Shown here one piece after another: positions 44,831 to 56,414 of a stretch of 64,000 nt of DNA; the first letter of the stretch is position 1, and every line of letters starts with the position of its first letter. A program made the translations under genes and the position numbers. The notes under the pieces were generated by a model that saw only the letters and a program-made list of their open reading frames with translations, was not told where the DNA came from and did not search any database. The stretch is from Corythucha ciliata (taxonomy: Eukaryota > Arthropoda > Insecta > Hemiptera > Tingidae), in NCBI GenBank assembly GCA_038030265.1, contig CM075943.1, positions 3,038,001 through 3,102,000 on the forward strand. The letters run 5' to 3'.

Positions 44831-46030
44831 ATCATGTTATAAGCCTGCAAAAAGGCAATGGTACATCTGTAATGTTTGCCAGTAAAGCTGCCCACAGGCG
44901 TGGATCCAGTTTTTTTTTTTTTTTTTTTTTTTTCTTGATTTTACTCGTGATTGAGCACTATTTTTAGCCTCGAATTGACGTTTTCCTTCATTTTCTAAAC
45001 TACCCCATTTTCTTCATTTTAGCCCTGAAAATGTCTTTAAAAAAAAGTGAAATAACGCATTTTTGATTTAATATTTCAATTACGCCAGCACTGGGCATCG
45101 TCTAGCTGCGAATTAGTGCGTTCTGTCAATTTCAGCCGCAAAAGAGCAGTTTTTCCTCAATTTCAGCAGTGGATGAACGCTATTTCTCAATTTTAGCCGT
45201 GACAATTCCAGACACACAAGAACAAACGGTGACAATTTTGCCAATTCGTTTTCCCTCAATTTTAGCCGCAAATTAGTGCTTTAATCCCGCAATTTCTGCA
45301 TTGAGCAATTTTTTTCCCACTTCAAATGTTTGCCGAGAAAAAGGTCCACGTAATTCACGTGTAAGCGAATAGCAGCACTAGGCATCGCCTAACTGCGAAT
45401 TGGTGCGTTCTGTCAATTTCAGCCGCAAAAGAAAAGTTTTTCCTCATTTTAAGCTGTGGATGAACGCTATTTCCTTAATTTTAGCCGTGAATAAGTACTT
45501 TTTTAAAAATATACGCGCTAAGTCGCGCTCTTTCTCAATTGCACCCGCAAACTTGCTATACATATAGTATATTTATAAAAACGGTCAATTAGCACTTTTT
45601 CGCAATGTTTATACCGAAATTTTGGTTTGAGAAACCACGAACTGCGTGCCTTCTCTCAATTTTACCAGCGTGAATGTGCTCCATTTCTCAATTTTAGCCG
45701 TGAATTGGCGTTTTTCCTCAATTTTATCCGCAAATGAGAGATTTTTCTCAATTCTACGTTGAACGAGCACTTTATTTTGTGAATTTTAGCTGTGAAAAGA
45801 GCTCTATGAACCGTGAATTAGCGCATTTTATTATAATTTCGGCCCGGACTTTGCATCGCGAAACCGCAAATTAGTGTGATTTCTAAATTTTTAACCGCGA
45901 ATAATGAGATTTATTTTTCAAGTTTAACGTGAATCAGCGCTATTTCTCATTTCTAGCTTTGAATTGGTGTTTTTCCTCAGTCTTAGCAGCAATTTGTTCT
46001 TTTCTGGATTTCATCCGCAAAAGAGCACTT
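44831..46030 (-). repeat. family II array, reverse
   Basis: Degenerate ~29 bp units (GAATTAGCGCATTTT, CAATTTTAGCCGTGAATTGGCG). A long T run at 44910-44933 follows GGCGTGGATCCAG near 44893, which resembles a hAT-like end. The block around 45100-45200 is repeated at 45370-45490 (ACTGGGCATCGTCTAGCTGC / ACTAGGCATCGCCTAACTGC), an internal duplication. Confidence 0.75.
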
Positions 46031-46400
46031 GTTCTCAAGGCGTGCACTAGCCTGGGGTGGGGGGATCCACCGGGTCTGGACCCCCCCCCTCCCGAAATTT
46101 CAGATTTATTTCCCATGTTCTGAAGGAGACTTCTTATTTTCTATTTCTCCGCTCACGCATTGGAATAATATGGCACAATAATGATAATTTAGTAATGATA
46201 ATAATAATAATATGTAGTTAAAAACTGAAAAGAGTGGGCATAGAGTGGAAATACCCCCCCCCCTCCCCGACGCATCGTACTTACATCGGACCCCCCCCCC
46301 TCCCAAAAAATCCTGGCTATGCGCCTGCCCCCTCGCTCTCTGGATCCTTGTCTAGCTGGATGCCCACACCTTGATCACGGGCTGGCTACGCCCCTGCCTC
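46031..46400. mobile_element. cluster of hAT-like termini
   Basis: Contains, inverted, CAGGCGCATAGCCAGGATTT (46308-46327) and CAGGGGCGTAGCCAGCCCG (46379-46398), with C/G runs at 46081, 46254 and 46288. Such ends are common in hAT-derived non-autonomous elements. Matching partners and target duplications were not found, so the elements may be nested or truncated. No protein is encoded. Confidence 0.5.
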
Positions 46401-48985
46401 CCCCCCCCCATATCATCACCTGATTTTCAACAATTTCTTCCATCAAACGGTGATCTTCCAGTAAACGGTTTAGCCGCCGGCTAAAATGAGCGTTTTCGAC
46501 CATTTTTCAAATTGCCTCGATTTGAGCTGTACGCTGGTACAGAATTTAAAAAATTGACTCGCTTCCCTCATCATCATGAAATCGATGTTGACATACATTC
46601 AATGGTTTTTGTTATTTTTGTTATTTTATTTATATGTATGTATTTATTTTGAAACGTGATGACCAGTAGCTAGCGGTTCACATATTAAAAAGAAAAAGTG
46701 GTTTCTACCAGGTGCCAGCTTTTTGACCTCCGCTAACGAGATAAACGGATCAAATTTTTAAAATATTGACTGTTATTTTCTTCTAAATATCCACCTTATT
46801 AGAAGGATTTTAAGTGGAACGTCCTTTCTCCTCTCAACTCAAACGCCTAATTTGATGGCTTATGTGGAGCGTTAGCTAATTATATATATTCTGCCATGAA
46901 TAACAAATAAAGGAACATTTTTCCCCCCTTGAAAAAAATATTGCCTTATTTAATTTTAAGACAATTATTCAAAGTATCTGTAAAAATGTAAGTTAGGGAC
47001 TAAAAAGTCGCGAAACTGCATGTTTAAAACTATAAACACCCGGCGTGAAATCAATATTTTTAGGGAGAAAACCAGTGAAATTGTAAAGCAATCATTTTTA
47101 TTTTGAACGTGATTAAGCACGTCATTGAATAACTTAACAGATAAGTCATTCAATAAAAAAATGTACGGCCAAAAAGTCGCTGAATTACAACATCGAAGCG
47201 AAGTCGCCGCGATATTGCTCTAAATATTGGCGAAATAGCACGTTTCTGTTCCTGTATACTTCCGCAAAATAAGTTCCAGGGCCCCTAGTAGTGCTCATGG
47301 AGTCAGCAGTCTACAGCCGCTCCCGAGAGTTCCCAAAAGCTCGATGAATAGGCGCGAAATTTCATTAATCGGAACAAATTATCTGAGAAATTGTGTTTCC
47401 GTTCCGAATATTCGAAAAATTGCAGAGTTGCAAGTAGGGAGTCAGTTTTCGCCTCGAATTAAGCGGGTTTTCTCAAATGTACCCGAGTATTAGCGTTTTT
47501 CCTCTATTGTAGCCGCGCATTAGCGCGCTTTTTCTCAATATTAGGCACGAATCATTTCTCAATTTTACCGACTTCACTCAACTTTAGCAACGAGTTACCA
47601 GACTTTCTCAAATTGATCCGCGAATTAGAATTTTTAAAAATTTTAGCCGTAAAGTAGCGCTTTTGGGGTAATTCTAAATACGCACAACGCGTTGCGGGTA
47701 ACGGGGTAAATCGAAGTGGAAAAAACGCGTTGTGGGTAAAATCGGAAGACCCACAACTTGAAATAGACTCACCCTATAACCTTAATTACGACTGTTGATT
47801 ACAATGAATAGCCCGAACGCGTTTTGTGTATTTCATTCCGCCCTAACTCGTTTGTTCCCTGAGTCTACTGTTGATTAAAATTTAATTAATAAATGCGTCA
47901 AAATTTTGAAAACCTCGACATTAGTGATTTGTAGTTCCCAAGCCCACGGCTCCATCATCGCTAATAATTGTACATTCTACTTAATTATTCTCTAATTCTC
48001 ACAACCTCCCGCCCGAAGAACTAGTCCAATTACTCCAAGGTTATTATTCCTTCGTAAAAAAAAAAAAAAAGTTTCTATCGGTATATTGGAAACTCGGGTC
48101 TTCGATCTTTTTCATATTAATCACCGCTTATTAGCAGTGATTAAAATCTATCAGTTTTTCGATATGAAGGAGTGTGCCTATAGGTATAACAAGGCGGGAA
48201 AATCCTTGGTGGGAACCATTTCAAAAAACAAAAAAACCTTGGCCAATTTATTCGTTTTTGTGTGTATAGAATTTTTATTTTTTATACAATTCCTTAATTG
48301 AGCTAGGTCATCTTTCCCTTTTCAATTTCTTTACGATTGTTTTTAATTTGCCGCGTTATACGTATTATAGAAGAGTAGCAAATCCTCATTTTGAAATAAC
48401 CGACAATTTATTATTAACTTAAGCCAATGGAAATAACGAACTAATAAACAATATTAAAAAGCGTGTCGTGAGAAGGCTTTTGTGCATTCCTGTTTTTTAT
48501 ATGTATAAAATAAAAATTAATATTAATTTTTCTCGTTTTTAAAGCAATTCAATGATAATTTTTTTGCACTCACGTTGCCCGCCCCGCAGGGGTTATTTTC
48601 AATGATAAATAAATTTCTTGATCAAATTAATAATAATAATATTAATGATAGCAAAATTAATAAAACTTGTTAATACTTACAAACGTGTCCCACATTGCTC
48701 TCACAGATGGCCTAAATGAAGTGAGATGGAGCATTGAGCTCATTCGCAGGTCAAATTTAGTAAAAGGGCTAAAATGCGGCTATAAAACGCGAATTCGCAG
48801 TTAAAATTCAGGAAAAAGCGCGTCAATTCTGTTCTGTGTGGCGGCAGAGGGGTCTCATTGAGATTTCCACGTCGGGCCCCTTCCTTGACGCAGGTCACAG
48901 AGGCCCGCCGCCACCCGATGAAGTGTGCCATAAATTGTACAAAGTTTTTCAAAGGCCATTACAAATACGATTCAACCAAGTCTCA
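46401..48985. other. low-copy sequence with a short family II insert
   Basis: No gene recognised. A short reverse family II stretch lies at about 47440-47665. AT-rich simple stretches occur near 46615 and 48490. The end (48840-48900) has TTGAGATTTCCACGTCGGGC, an eroded form of the family II right-end module. Confidence 0.45.
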
Positions 48986-48989
48986 GATG

Positions 48990-51900
48990 CAGTGGCGTAG
49001 GTAGGAATTTGTCCTGGTGGGTGGGGGGGATCAGATCTTGTTCGACTCATCATGGCCCCAATCTTTCAGTTAGGGGCGATTTTTAGACTCTACCCGCAAA
49101 TTAGCGCTTTTTTGGCCGAGTTTAACGTTCTTAGCGGGTTTGCCCCCCCCCCCATAACTATGAAATTGCGCATTTTCTCAACTTTAGCAGCAAAGTATCG
49201 TTTTTATCCCGTGAGCGATTTTTCTTAATTAACCACGAGTTTTGTCGTTTTCCTCAATTTTAGCAGCATATTACCGATTTTTTAATTTTTTTTTACCGGG
49301 GGATTAGCAATTTTCTCAGTTTTAGCCGGAAATTAACGTTTTTTCTTGAGTGCTTTCCACAATATTAGCCGCAAAATAGGGGGAATTTTCACGAATTAGG
49401 ATTTTTTTTTTGTTCACCATACGCAATGCACGAGCGATTTTTCTCAGTTTACTCGCTGATTAACGGTTTCTTCGCCCATTTCCATAAAATTGGCGCTGTT
49501 TTTCAATTTCAGCCTGAAAAATTGCCTTCAGAATCCGTAAATTGGCGTATATTCAGTTTTTGGCGCAAATTAGAATTTTTCTTAAATTTCAACCACGAAT
49601 TAGCGGTTTTTTTTAAATTCCAGCGGCGACGCGTCCTAGAGTTTCAAACCTGTGAATTAGCGAATTTTCTTAATTTCAGTCACAAATTGGCGTTTGGCGC
49701 AATGTTAGCTGTATATTGGCGATTTTTTCCATTTTTAGCCGCAAATTTTTAGGCTTAAAATTAACCTTTCTCTTAATTTTGACCAGGCTGATTATTTTAT
49801 TTTCTAAATATATAACCCGCAAATTAGCGGTTTTTCACATTTTACCACCGCATTAGCAAAACTATGTAACTTTTATATGTGTAGATTATTGCTTCTTTTC
49901 AGTTCTAGCCGTGAATTAGCGTATTTTTCAACATTATACTAGAGGCATGCATGAATTTGCCATTTTTCTGAATTTTAGCCACAAAAATGCCTTCAGAAGG
50001 CGCGAATTTAAACTATAAATGTGTTTTTTTTTTTTTTTTTTTCAAACAAAAAATTTACATCTGTCCACCCATTTCTGTCAAAAAATCATCATTTTCATTT
50101 AAATTATAAATTTCACGGCACTTAATTCAAGAATTAGTGATGTTTATAAATTTTAGCAGCGTGGTAGCGTTCGCAACCCGTGCATTTCTTACCGAGTTTT
50201 GTCTTTTGAATTGGCGTTTGACTCAATTTAACCGTAAATTAGCAATTTTTTCCATTTTTAACTGAGAATTAGCATTTTTCACCAACGTTATTCTTAATTT
50301 TAGCTGCGCTAATTGGTGATTTTTTCAATTTTTACCGCGAATTAGTGATTTTCTTCATTTTGTATCCGCGAACTAACGTTTTTCCACAACTTGATATCTG
50401 CAAATTGCAAATTAGCGATTTTTCCCAATTTCAGCTGTGCCCAATAGCGTTTTGTGCTAATTTTGCGGCCATTCTGCATGCTATTCCCTTTTGCATACAC
50501 GAAGGGGCGATTTTACGCCATTTCAGTTGTGAATTTGCCATTTTTGTCCAATTTTTGTCCAATTTTAACACATTCACACGGCACTTAATTCAAGAATTAG
50601 TGATGTTTCTAAATTTTAGCAGCGTGGTAGCGTTCGCAACCCGTGCATTTACCTACCGAGTTTTGTCAATTTTTGCCAAGAATTGGCGTTTGACTCAATT
50701 TAGCCGCAAATTAGCAATTTTTTCCATTTTTAACTGGGAATTAGCACTTTTCACCAATTTGAACTGAAAATTAACATTTTTCTTAATTTTAGCTGCGTTA
50801 TTTGGTTGATTTTTTCAATTTTTACCACGAATTAGTGATTTTCTTCATTTTGTATCCGCGAATTAACGTTTTTCCACAACTTTATATCTGCAAATTGCAA
50901 ATTAGCGATTTTTCCCAATTTCAGCTGTGAAATAGCGTTTTGTACCAATTTTTTGCGTATTAGCAATTTTTTCCATAGCATATTAGCATTTTTTTCAATT
51001 TTTAACTGGGAATTAGCAGTTTTCCCCAATTTGATCTGGAAATTGACGTTTTTCTTAATTTTAGCTGCGCTAATTGGTGATTTTTTCAATTTTTACAGCG
51101 AATTAGTGATTTTCTTCATTTTGTATCCGCGAACTTTACGTCTGCAAATTACCGATTTTTCCCAATTTCAGCTGTGAAATAGCGTTTTGTACCAATTTTT
51201 TGCGTATTAGCAATTTTTTCCATAGCATATTAGCATTTTTTTCATTTTTAACTGGGAATTAGCAGTTTTCCCCAATTTGATCTGGAAATTGACGTTTTTC
51301 TTAATTTTAGCTGCGCTAATTGGTGATTTTTTCAATTTTTACAGCGAATTAGTGATTCTCTTCATTTTGTATCCGCGAATTACGTTTTTCCACACTTATA
51401 TCTGCAAATTAGCGATTTTTCCCAATTTCAGCTGTGAAATAGCGTTTTGTACAAATTTTTTGCGTATTAGCAATTTTTTCCATAGCATATTAGCAATTTT
51501 TTTCCATTTTTAACTGGGAATTAGCAGTTTTCCCCAATTTGACCTGGAAATTGACGTTTTTCTTAATTTTAGCTGCGCTAATTGGTGATTTTTTCAATTT
51601 TTACAGCGAATTAGTGATTTTCTTCATTTTGTATCCGTGAATTAACGTTTTTCACAACTTTATATCTGCAATGCAATTAGCGATTTTTCCCAATTTCAGC
51701 TGTGTCCATTTTTTAGCGGTGATTTTTTCAATTTTTACCGCGAATTAGTGATTTTCTTCATTTTTTATCCGCGAATTAACGTTTTTTCACAACTTTTTAT
51801 CTGCAAATTGCAAATTAGCGATTTTCCCCAATTTCAGCTGTGAAATAGCGTTTTGTGCTAATTTTTTGCGTATTAGCAATTTTTTCCCTAGCATATTAGC

Positions 51901-53475
51901 AATTTTTCCCATTTTTAACTGGGAATTAGCACTTTTCACCAATTAGAACTGAAAATTAACGTTTTTCTTCATTTTAGATGCGCTAATTTGTGTTTTTTTT
52001 TGCCGCGAATTAGTAATTTTCTTCGTTTTGTTTCCGCGAATTAACGTTTTTCCACAGCTTTATATCTGAAAATGGCTAATTAGCGATTTTTCCCAATTGC
52101 AGCTGTGTCCAATAGCGTTTTGTGCTAATTTTGCGGCCATTCTGCATGCTATTCCCTTTTGCATACACGAAGGGGCGATTTTACGCCATTTCAGTTGTGA
52201 ATTTGCCATTTTTGTCCAATTTTTGTCCAATTTTAACACATTCACACGGCACTTAATTCAAGAATCAGTGATGTTTCTAAATTTTAGCAGCGTGGTAGCG
52301 TTCGCAACCCGTGCATTTACCCACCGAGTTTTGTCAATTTTTGCCAAGAATTGGCGTTTGACTCAATTCAAGCCGCAAATCAGCAATTTTTTCCATTTTT
52401 AAACTGAGAATTAGCAGTTTTCCCCAATTTGATCCGGACCTTGACGTTTTTCTTATAGCGTTCCCCATTTGCACAAAATTCTGTATTTGGGCAGTTCATT
52501 TCCACCCGTCTTCCCTGAATTAAATCATATGTTAGTGGAGAAGACGGGTGGAAATGAATAGCCCCGTTGCAGAATTTTGTGCAAATGGGGAACGCTATTA
52601 ATTTTAGCTGCGCTAATTGGTGATTTTTTCAATTTTTACAGCGAATTAGTGATTTTCTTCTTTTTGTATCCGCGAATTAACGTTTTTTCACAACTTTATA
52701 TCTGCAAGTTAGCGATTTTTCCCAATTTCAGCTGTGAAATAGCGTTTTGTACCAATTTTTTGCGTATTAGCAATTTTTTCCTTGCATATTAGCATTTTTC
52801 CTTTAACTGGGAATTAGCAGTTTTCCCCAATTTGATCTGGAAATTGACGTTTTTCTTAATTTTAGCTGCGCTAATTGGTGATTTTTTCAATTTTTACAGC
52901 GAATTAGTGATTTTCTTCATTTTGTATCCGCGAATTAACGTTTTTTCACAACTTTATATCTGCAAATTAGCGATTTTTCCCAATTTCAGCTGTGAAATAG
53001 CGTTTTGTACCAATTTTTTGCGTATTAGCAATTTTTTCCATAGCATATTAGCATTTTTTTCATTTTTAACTGGGAATTAGCAGTTTTCCCCAATTTGTTC
53101 TGGAAATTGACGTTTTTCTTGATTTTAGCTGCGCTAATTGGTGATTTTTTCAATTTTTACAGCGAATTAGTGATTTTCTTTATTGTGTATCCGCGAATTA
53201 ACGTTTTTTCACTTTTATATCTGCAAATTAACGATTTTTCCCAATTGCAGCTGTGCCCAATAGCGTTTTGTGCTAATTTTGCGGCCATTCAGCATGATAT
53301 TCCCTTTTGCATACACGAAGGGGCGATTTTACGCCATTTCAGTTGTGAATTTGTCATTTTTGTCCAATTTTAACCTGAAAGCGACTTTTTTTTGTCATTA
53401 TTATAGCGTGTTTTCTCAACTTTAAACCGCGGGGTTTGCCCAAATACAACACTTTTGCGTTGATTTCCACGATGT
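48990..53475 (-). repeat. family II array with ~260 bp higher-order period
   Basis: Opens with a hAT-like end CAGTGGCGTAGGTAGGAATT, then 4.4 kb of reverse ~29 bp units. From about 50340 the units form a higher-order repeat of roughly 250-270 bp. TGTATCCGCGAATTAACG-type starts lie near 50852, 51123, 51370, 51632, 52667, 52924 and 53187. Each contains AATTTCAGCTGTGAAATAGC and TTAGCTGCGCTAATTGGTGA. A second block of ~200 bp (CTGCATGCTATTCCCTTTTG) occurs near 50475, 52141 and partly 53289. The end near 53410-53480 corresponds to 8100-8180 inverted. Long open frames in it (for example 50345-50767) are products of the periodicity. Confidence 0.88.
52456..52597. mobile_element. 142 bp MITE with TTA duplication and visible empty site
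   Basis: Near-perfect palindrome with 28 bp termini starting TAGCGTTCCCCATTTGCACA, flanked by TTA at 52453-52455 and 52598-52600. The inner arms are TTCATTTCCACCCGTCTTC and its complement. The neighbouring array copies read CGTTTTTCTTAATTTTAGCT without the insert (for example near 51295 and 52850), giving the pre-insertion sequence with a single TTA. Confidence 0.95.
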
Positions 53476-55556
53476 ACCTCCATGTACCGTGAATCAGCGA
53501 TTGTGGGGGTTGATAGGGGGGGTGAGAGGTCTGTATCTCCCTCATCCTGTTATATACTGAATGAATTTCAAATTTCCTCCCTATCATTCAAATGTTACTA
53601 GCCTTTTGCACCTTCTCGTTTCATTTTTCAGCAACAATTAGATTATAACAAAAATGAAACAAGAGCGAAAAAAGTCTACCAACGTGCAAAAAGGTGTTGA
53701 GGCGGGTTAATTAATTTCAACCCTTTTTATGTCAAAAATATAAGTTAAGCCAGATCCAAAGTTGCATTTTAATTTGATTCCGAAGAAATATAAAAACAGT
53801 TACAGTTATTAAAATGGAGAGAAGTCAGGAATGAAATAAATGTAATAAATTTTGAATGAAAGTTTGTTAAATACACTTACTTACCTATCTATACCCCTGA
53901 CAACTCGTTTTAAATTTTTTTTTATTTAAAGAAATGGAGCAAATCGAGCTCAATTTTTTTCAAAAGCAAGTGCCAATTCGGAAAAAAGAAAGCGAGAGAT
54001 ACAAGTGATATTTGAGGGGCAACTTTGATATCTTGATGAAAACTTTTAAATCTGGTTTTTCTGCAGTATACCCCTCCCCCCAACAGTTCGAAAATGGAAA
54101 TATACAATCAGTTATGTGTGCGTTCTAACCTATTTTTTTCCCCCCCATTGTTGAGATTTTAATGGGTCCAACTTCCAAAGGGAATTCACCCATCTAAGGG
54201 ACAATGGGAAAACTTTAATCAACGACTTGGCTCATCGAGCAGTAAATTTGTCAGTGACCATGGTGTATTGGAGAGGGGGGGAGGAGGAGAAAAGCAGCAG
54301 CGTCCACATTTCACAACCGTTGATAACTTGCGAAACTGGATTCCCTGCGGGGGAAAAAAAGGCAGGAGAAATAAACATTAAAATCTTTTCGATTTTACTT
54401 TTACTTCCGAAAGAAGTAATTAATCATTTCCTGTGGTCACCTTCTTCCATCTTCGTTTAGTTTAAAACCCCGCCCTTAACTGCTATAAGCCAACCCCGGA
54501 TTTTCGAGTATCCGTATACGAAACATCATCGGGTGTACGAGTTTCAAGTTACTCTGCGTGATAAATATGTCTATAACATAAGTCATGATCGCCAATTATC
54601 AAGTTCGCCTCACTCAACATAATTATGCTTTCCTATTTCTGTTTCTTTCTTCCGCTTCCAAAACTCTCCTGTGATGTTACAGTGAAACGGAAATAATTGC
54701 CCAGCCATCCTACACTCATATTGAAAATAGCCGTTACCTTTCAGCTATATTGCAATGAAAACGCGGAGACTCGAACAACCTCTAAAATACCTTTTCGAGG
54801 GATTATTAACAATTTGACGAGGCGTTAATCTCTTTTTCTCGCAGTTAAAAATGCCAGAAACAATAAATATTACAGACTGTTGATTTCACTGATAAGGAGC
54901 ACGCGAGAGAGAGTGAGTGAGAGAGAGAGAGAGAAAAAAGAATAAACGTAGGCAATTCAGAATTATGAATGGGAAGCCAGAAGATGTGCTGCCGGTTAGT
55001 ACAAGTGGCCGGTGGTGAGAGGTGAAGGTAATTACAATAAACTTTACAGACCAGCTTCGAAGCCTGTTTACGATTCGCTTTCTACTGTGCGAAGTTTTTT
55101 GCATAGTTTCGTTTTTTTATGGCCCAGCAGTCTGTATGGTGAAGTGAAGTGTATTGGTCGCAAGGGGGGGGGGGCAATGACAGGGGACAAATTACTCGAT
55201 TGTTTGTTCAATCGTCTGCTCTAAATAATTTTTGTAATCATAATTTTAATTATATTCTTATACTCAGTGGTCGGAGGAGAGGGGGAGGGGCGCTTTCCTG
55301 ACCTACAAACACGTTAGCCAGCGTCTCGACCAATTTTATAGAGACCCCTGAACACGCCCTTTCATGATGTGGTGTGCGTGGTGTACACGTAATTTGTATC
55401 CTTTTTGAGTGGAAAAACAGAGGGCTAAAGCGAAAAAATTGCCAACCACGAGTTCATTAAAAACCAAGTTTGACTCGATAGATGACGGTGAAACTGATTG
55501 AACCTTACAGACGTTTTTATCTCAAAGAGACCTTCAAATAAACAACAAATTGGTTC
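53476..55556. other. low-copy sequence, no gene seen
   Basis: No recognised repeat or gene. A (GA)n stretch lies near 54900-54935, and homopolymers near 54135 and 55165. Confidence 0.45.
54903..54936. repeat. (GA)n microsatellite, imperfect
   Basis: GAGAGAGAGTGAGTGAGAGA followed by more GA repeats and an A run. Confidence 0.9.
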
Positions 55557-55806
55557 TTCTTCTTCTTCTTCCTCATATTACTACATACAGTAGCGGGGGG
55601 GGGGATTGATCAGGCGGAGGCTTTCGCCATATCCATGGCGTCTTTTTCAACCACGAAGGGGTATAGAACCTCAAAACCTGAGGCTGGCCAAAATTTGTTA
55701 TTTGATGAACCAGCGCCGGGAATCGAACCCACGACCGCAGTGCCCGTGGGGGTGCCAAGGCCGCTGGGACGCAACGCCCTAGCCCCCACGGACACACCGG
55801 CCCTCT
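55557..55806 (-). mobile_element. tRNA-derived SINE with (GAA)n tail
   Basis: On the minus strand the head reads GGCCGGTGTGTCCGTGGGGG and then CTAGGGCGTTG, resembling a class II tRNA (Leu/Ser type) with a long variable arm. Box B GGTTCGATTCC lies at 55719-55729. The body follows (AACAAATTTTGGCCAGCC, GACGCCATGGATATGGCG), and the element ends in (GAA)n just before 55557. A recognisable RNA polymerase III promoter, a tRNA-unrelated body and a microsatellite tail are the usual SINE layout. Box A is weakly conserved. It depends on a partner LINE for movement. No clear target duplication was found. Confidence 0.75.
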
Positions 55807-56414
55807 AACAACTTGTTTTTTTTTTATTATTATTTGTAGAATAATTTGAAATTTTGCATTAGAATCAAATTGTTGTTCCACTCCTTTCATCATTTCAGAG
55901 ATAATTTCTCAACTTGTGTACGTTCAGACGATGTGGTCATTATAGACAAGTTTCGGAGGCTAACAATCTGTGAAATTACAAGTCAGGACGTAAAATAGTC
56001 GCGAAACTTGCTATATAATAGCCAGCAGTAGACTAAGAGTCGCATTTCTTTAGGCAGAATCGCCACGAAATTGCCGTAGAAATGAAAGTTTCGGGTCTTT
56101 ATTGCAGTCAAATTGAAAGTTTTGGCGCTAAATATTCGTGAACTGCAAGTTAAAACGATCGTGTTGCTGAGCTGTATCCGCCACCCTTGTTGAGCTGCGT
56201 CATTGCTCACAAAAATCGCGGAACAAGCCACGAGAACCTTCGAATAAGCCTAAACTTTCTCAGTTTGAGCCACCTTAATTGACTCCAAAAACCGGTGAAT
56301 TAGCGTTTTCCCCTAATTTTACCCGAAAATCAGTGCCAACATCCATCTTTAAGGGGCACGGCTCGTTCAGCGCCAAGTTTGTGGTTTTTCCAGCGACGGG
56401 ACTCTCCAAAATGT
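55807..56414. other. low-copy spacer with a few diverged family II-like units
   Basis: No gene seen. Diverged units (GAAATTGCCGTAGAAATG, CGGTGAATTAGCGTTTTCCC) approach the element at 56415. Confidence 0.4.

Noticed and set aside
50345..50767. 140-residue open frame
   Set aside because: It runs across ~29 bp satellite units. The repeat period and low stop content explain it, and parallel frames occur in every array copy (52097-52402, 52832-53080).
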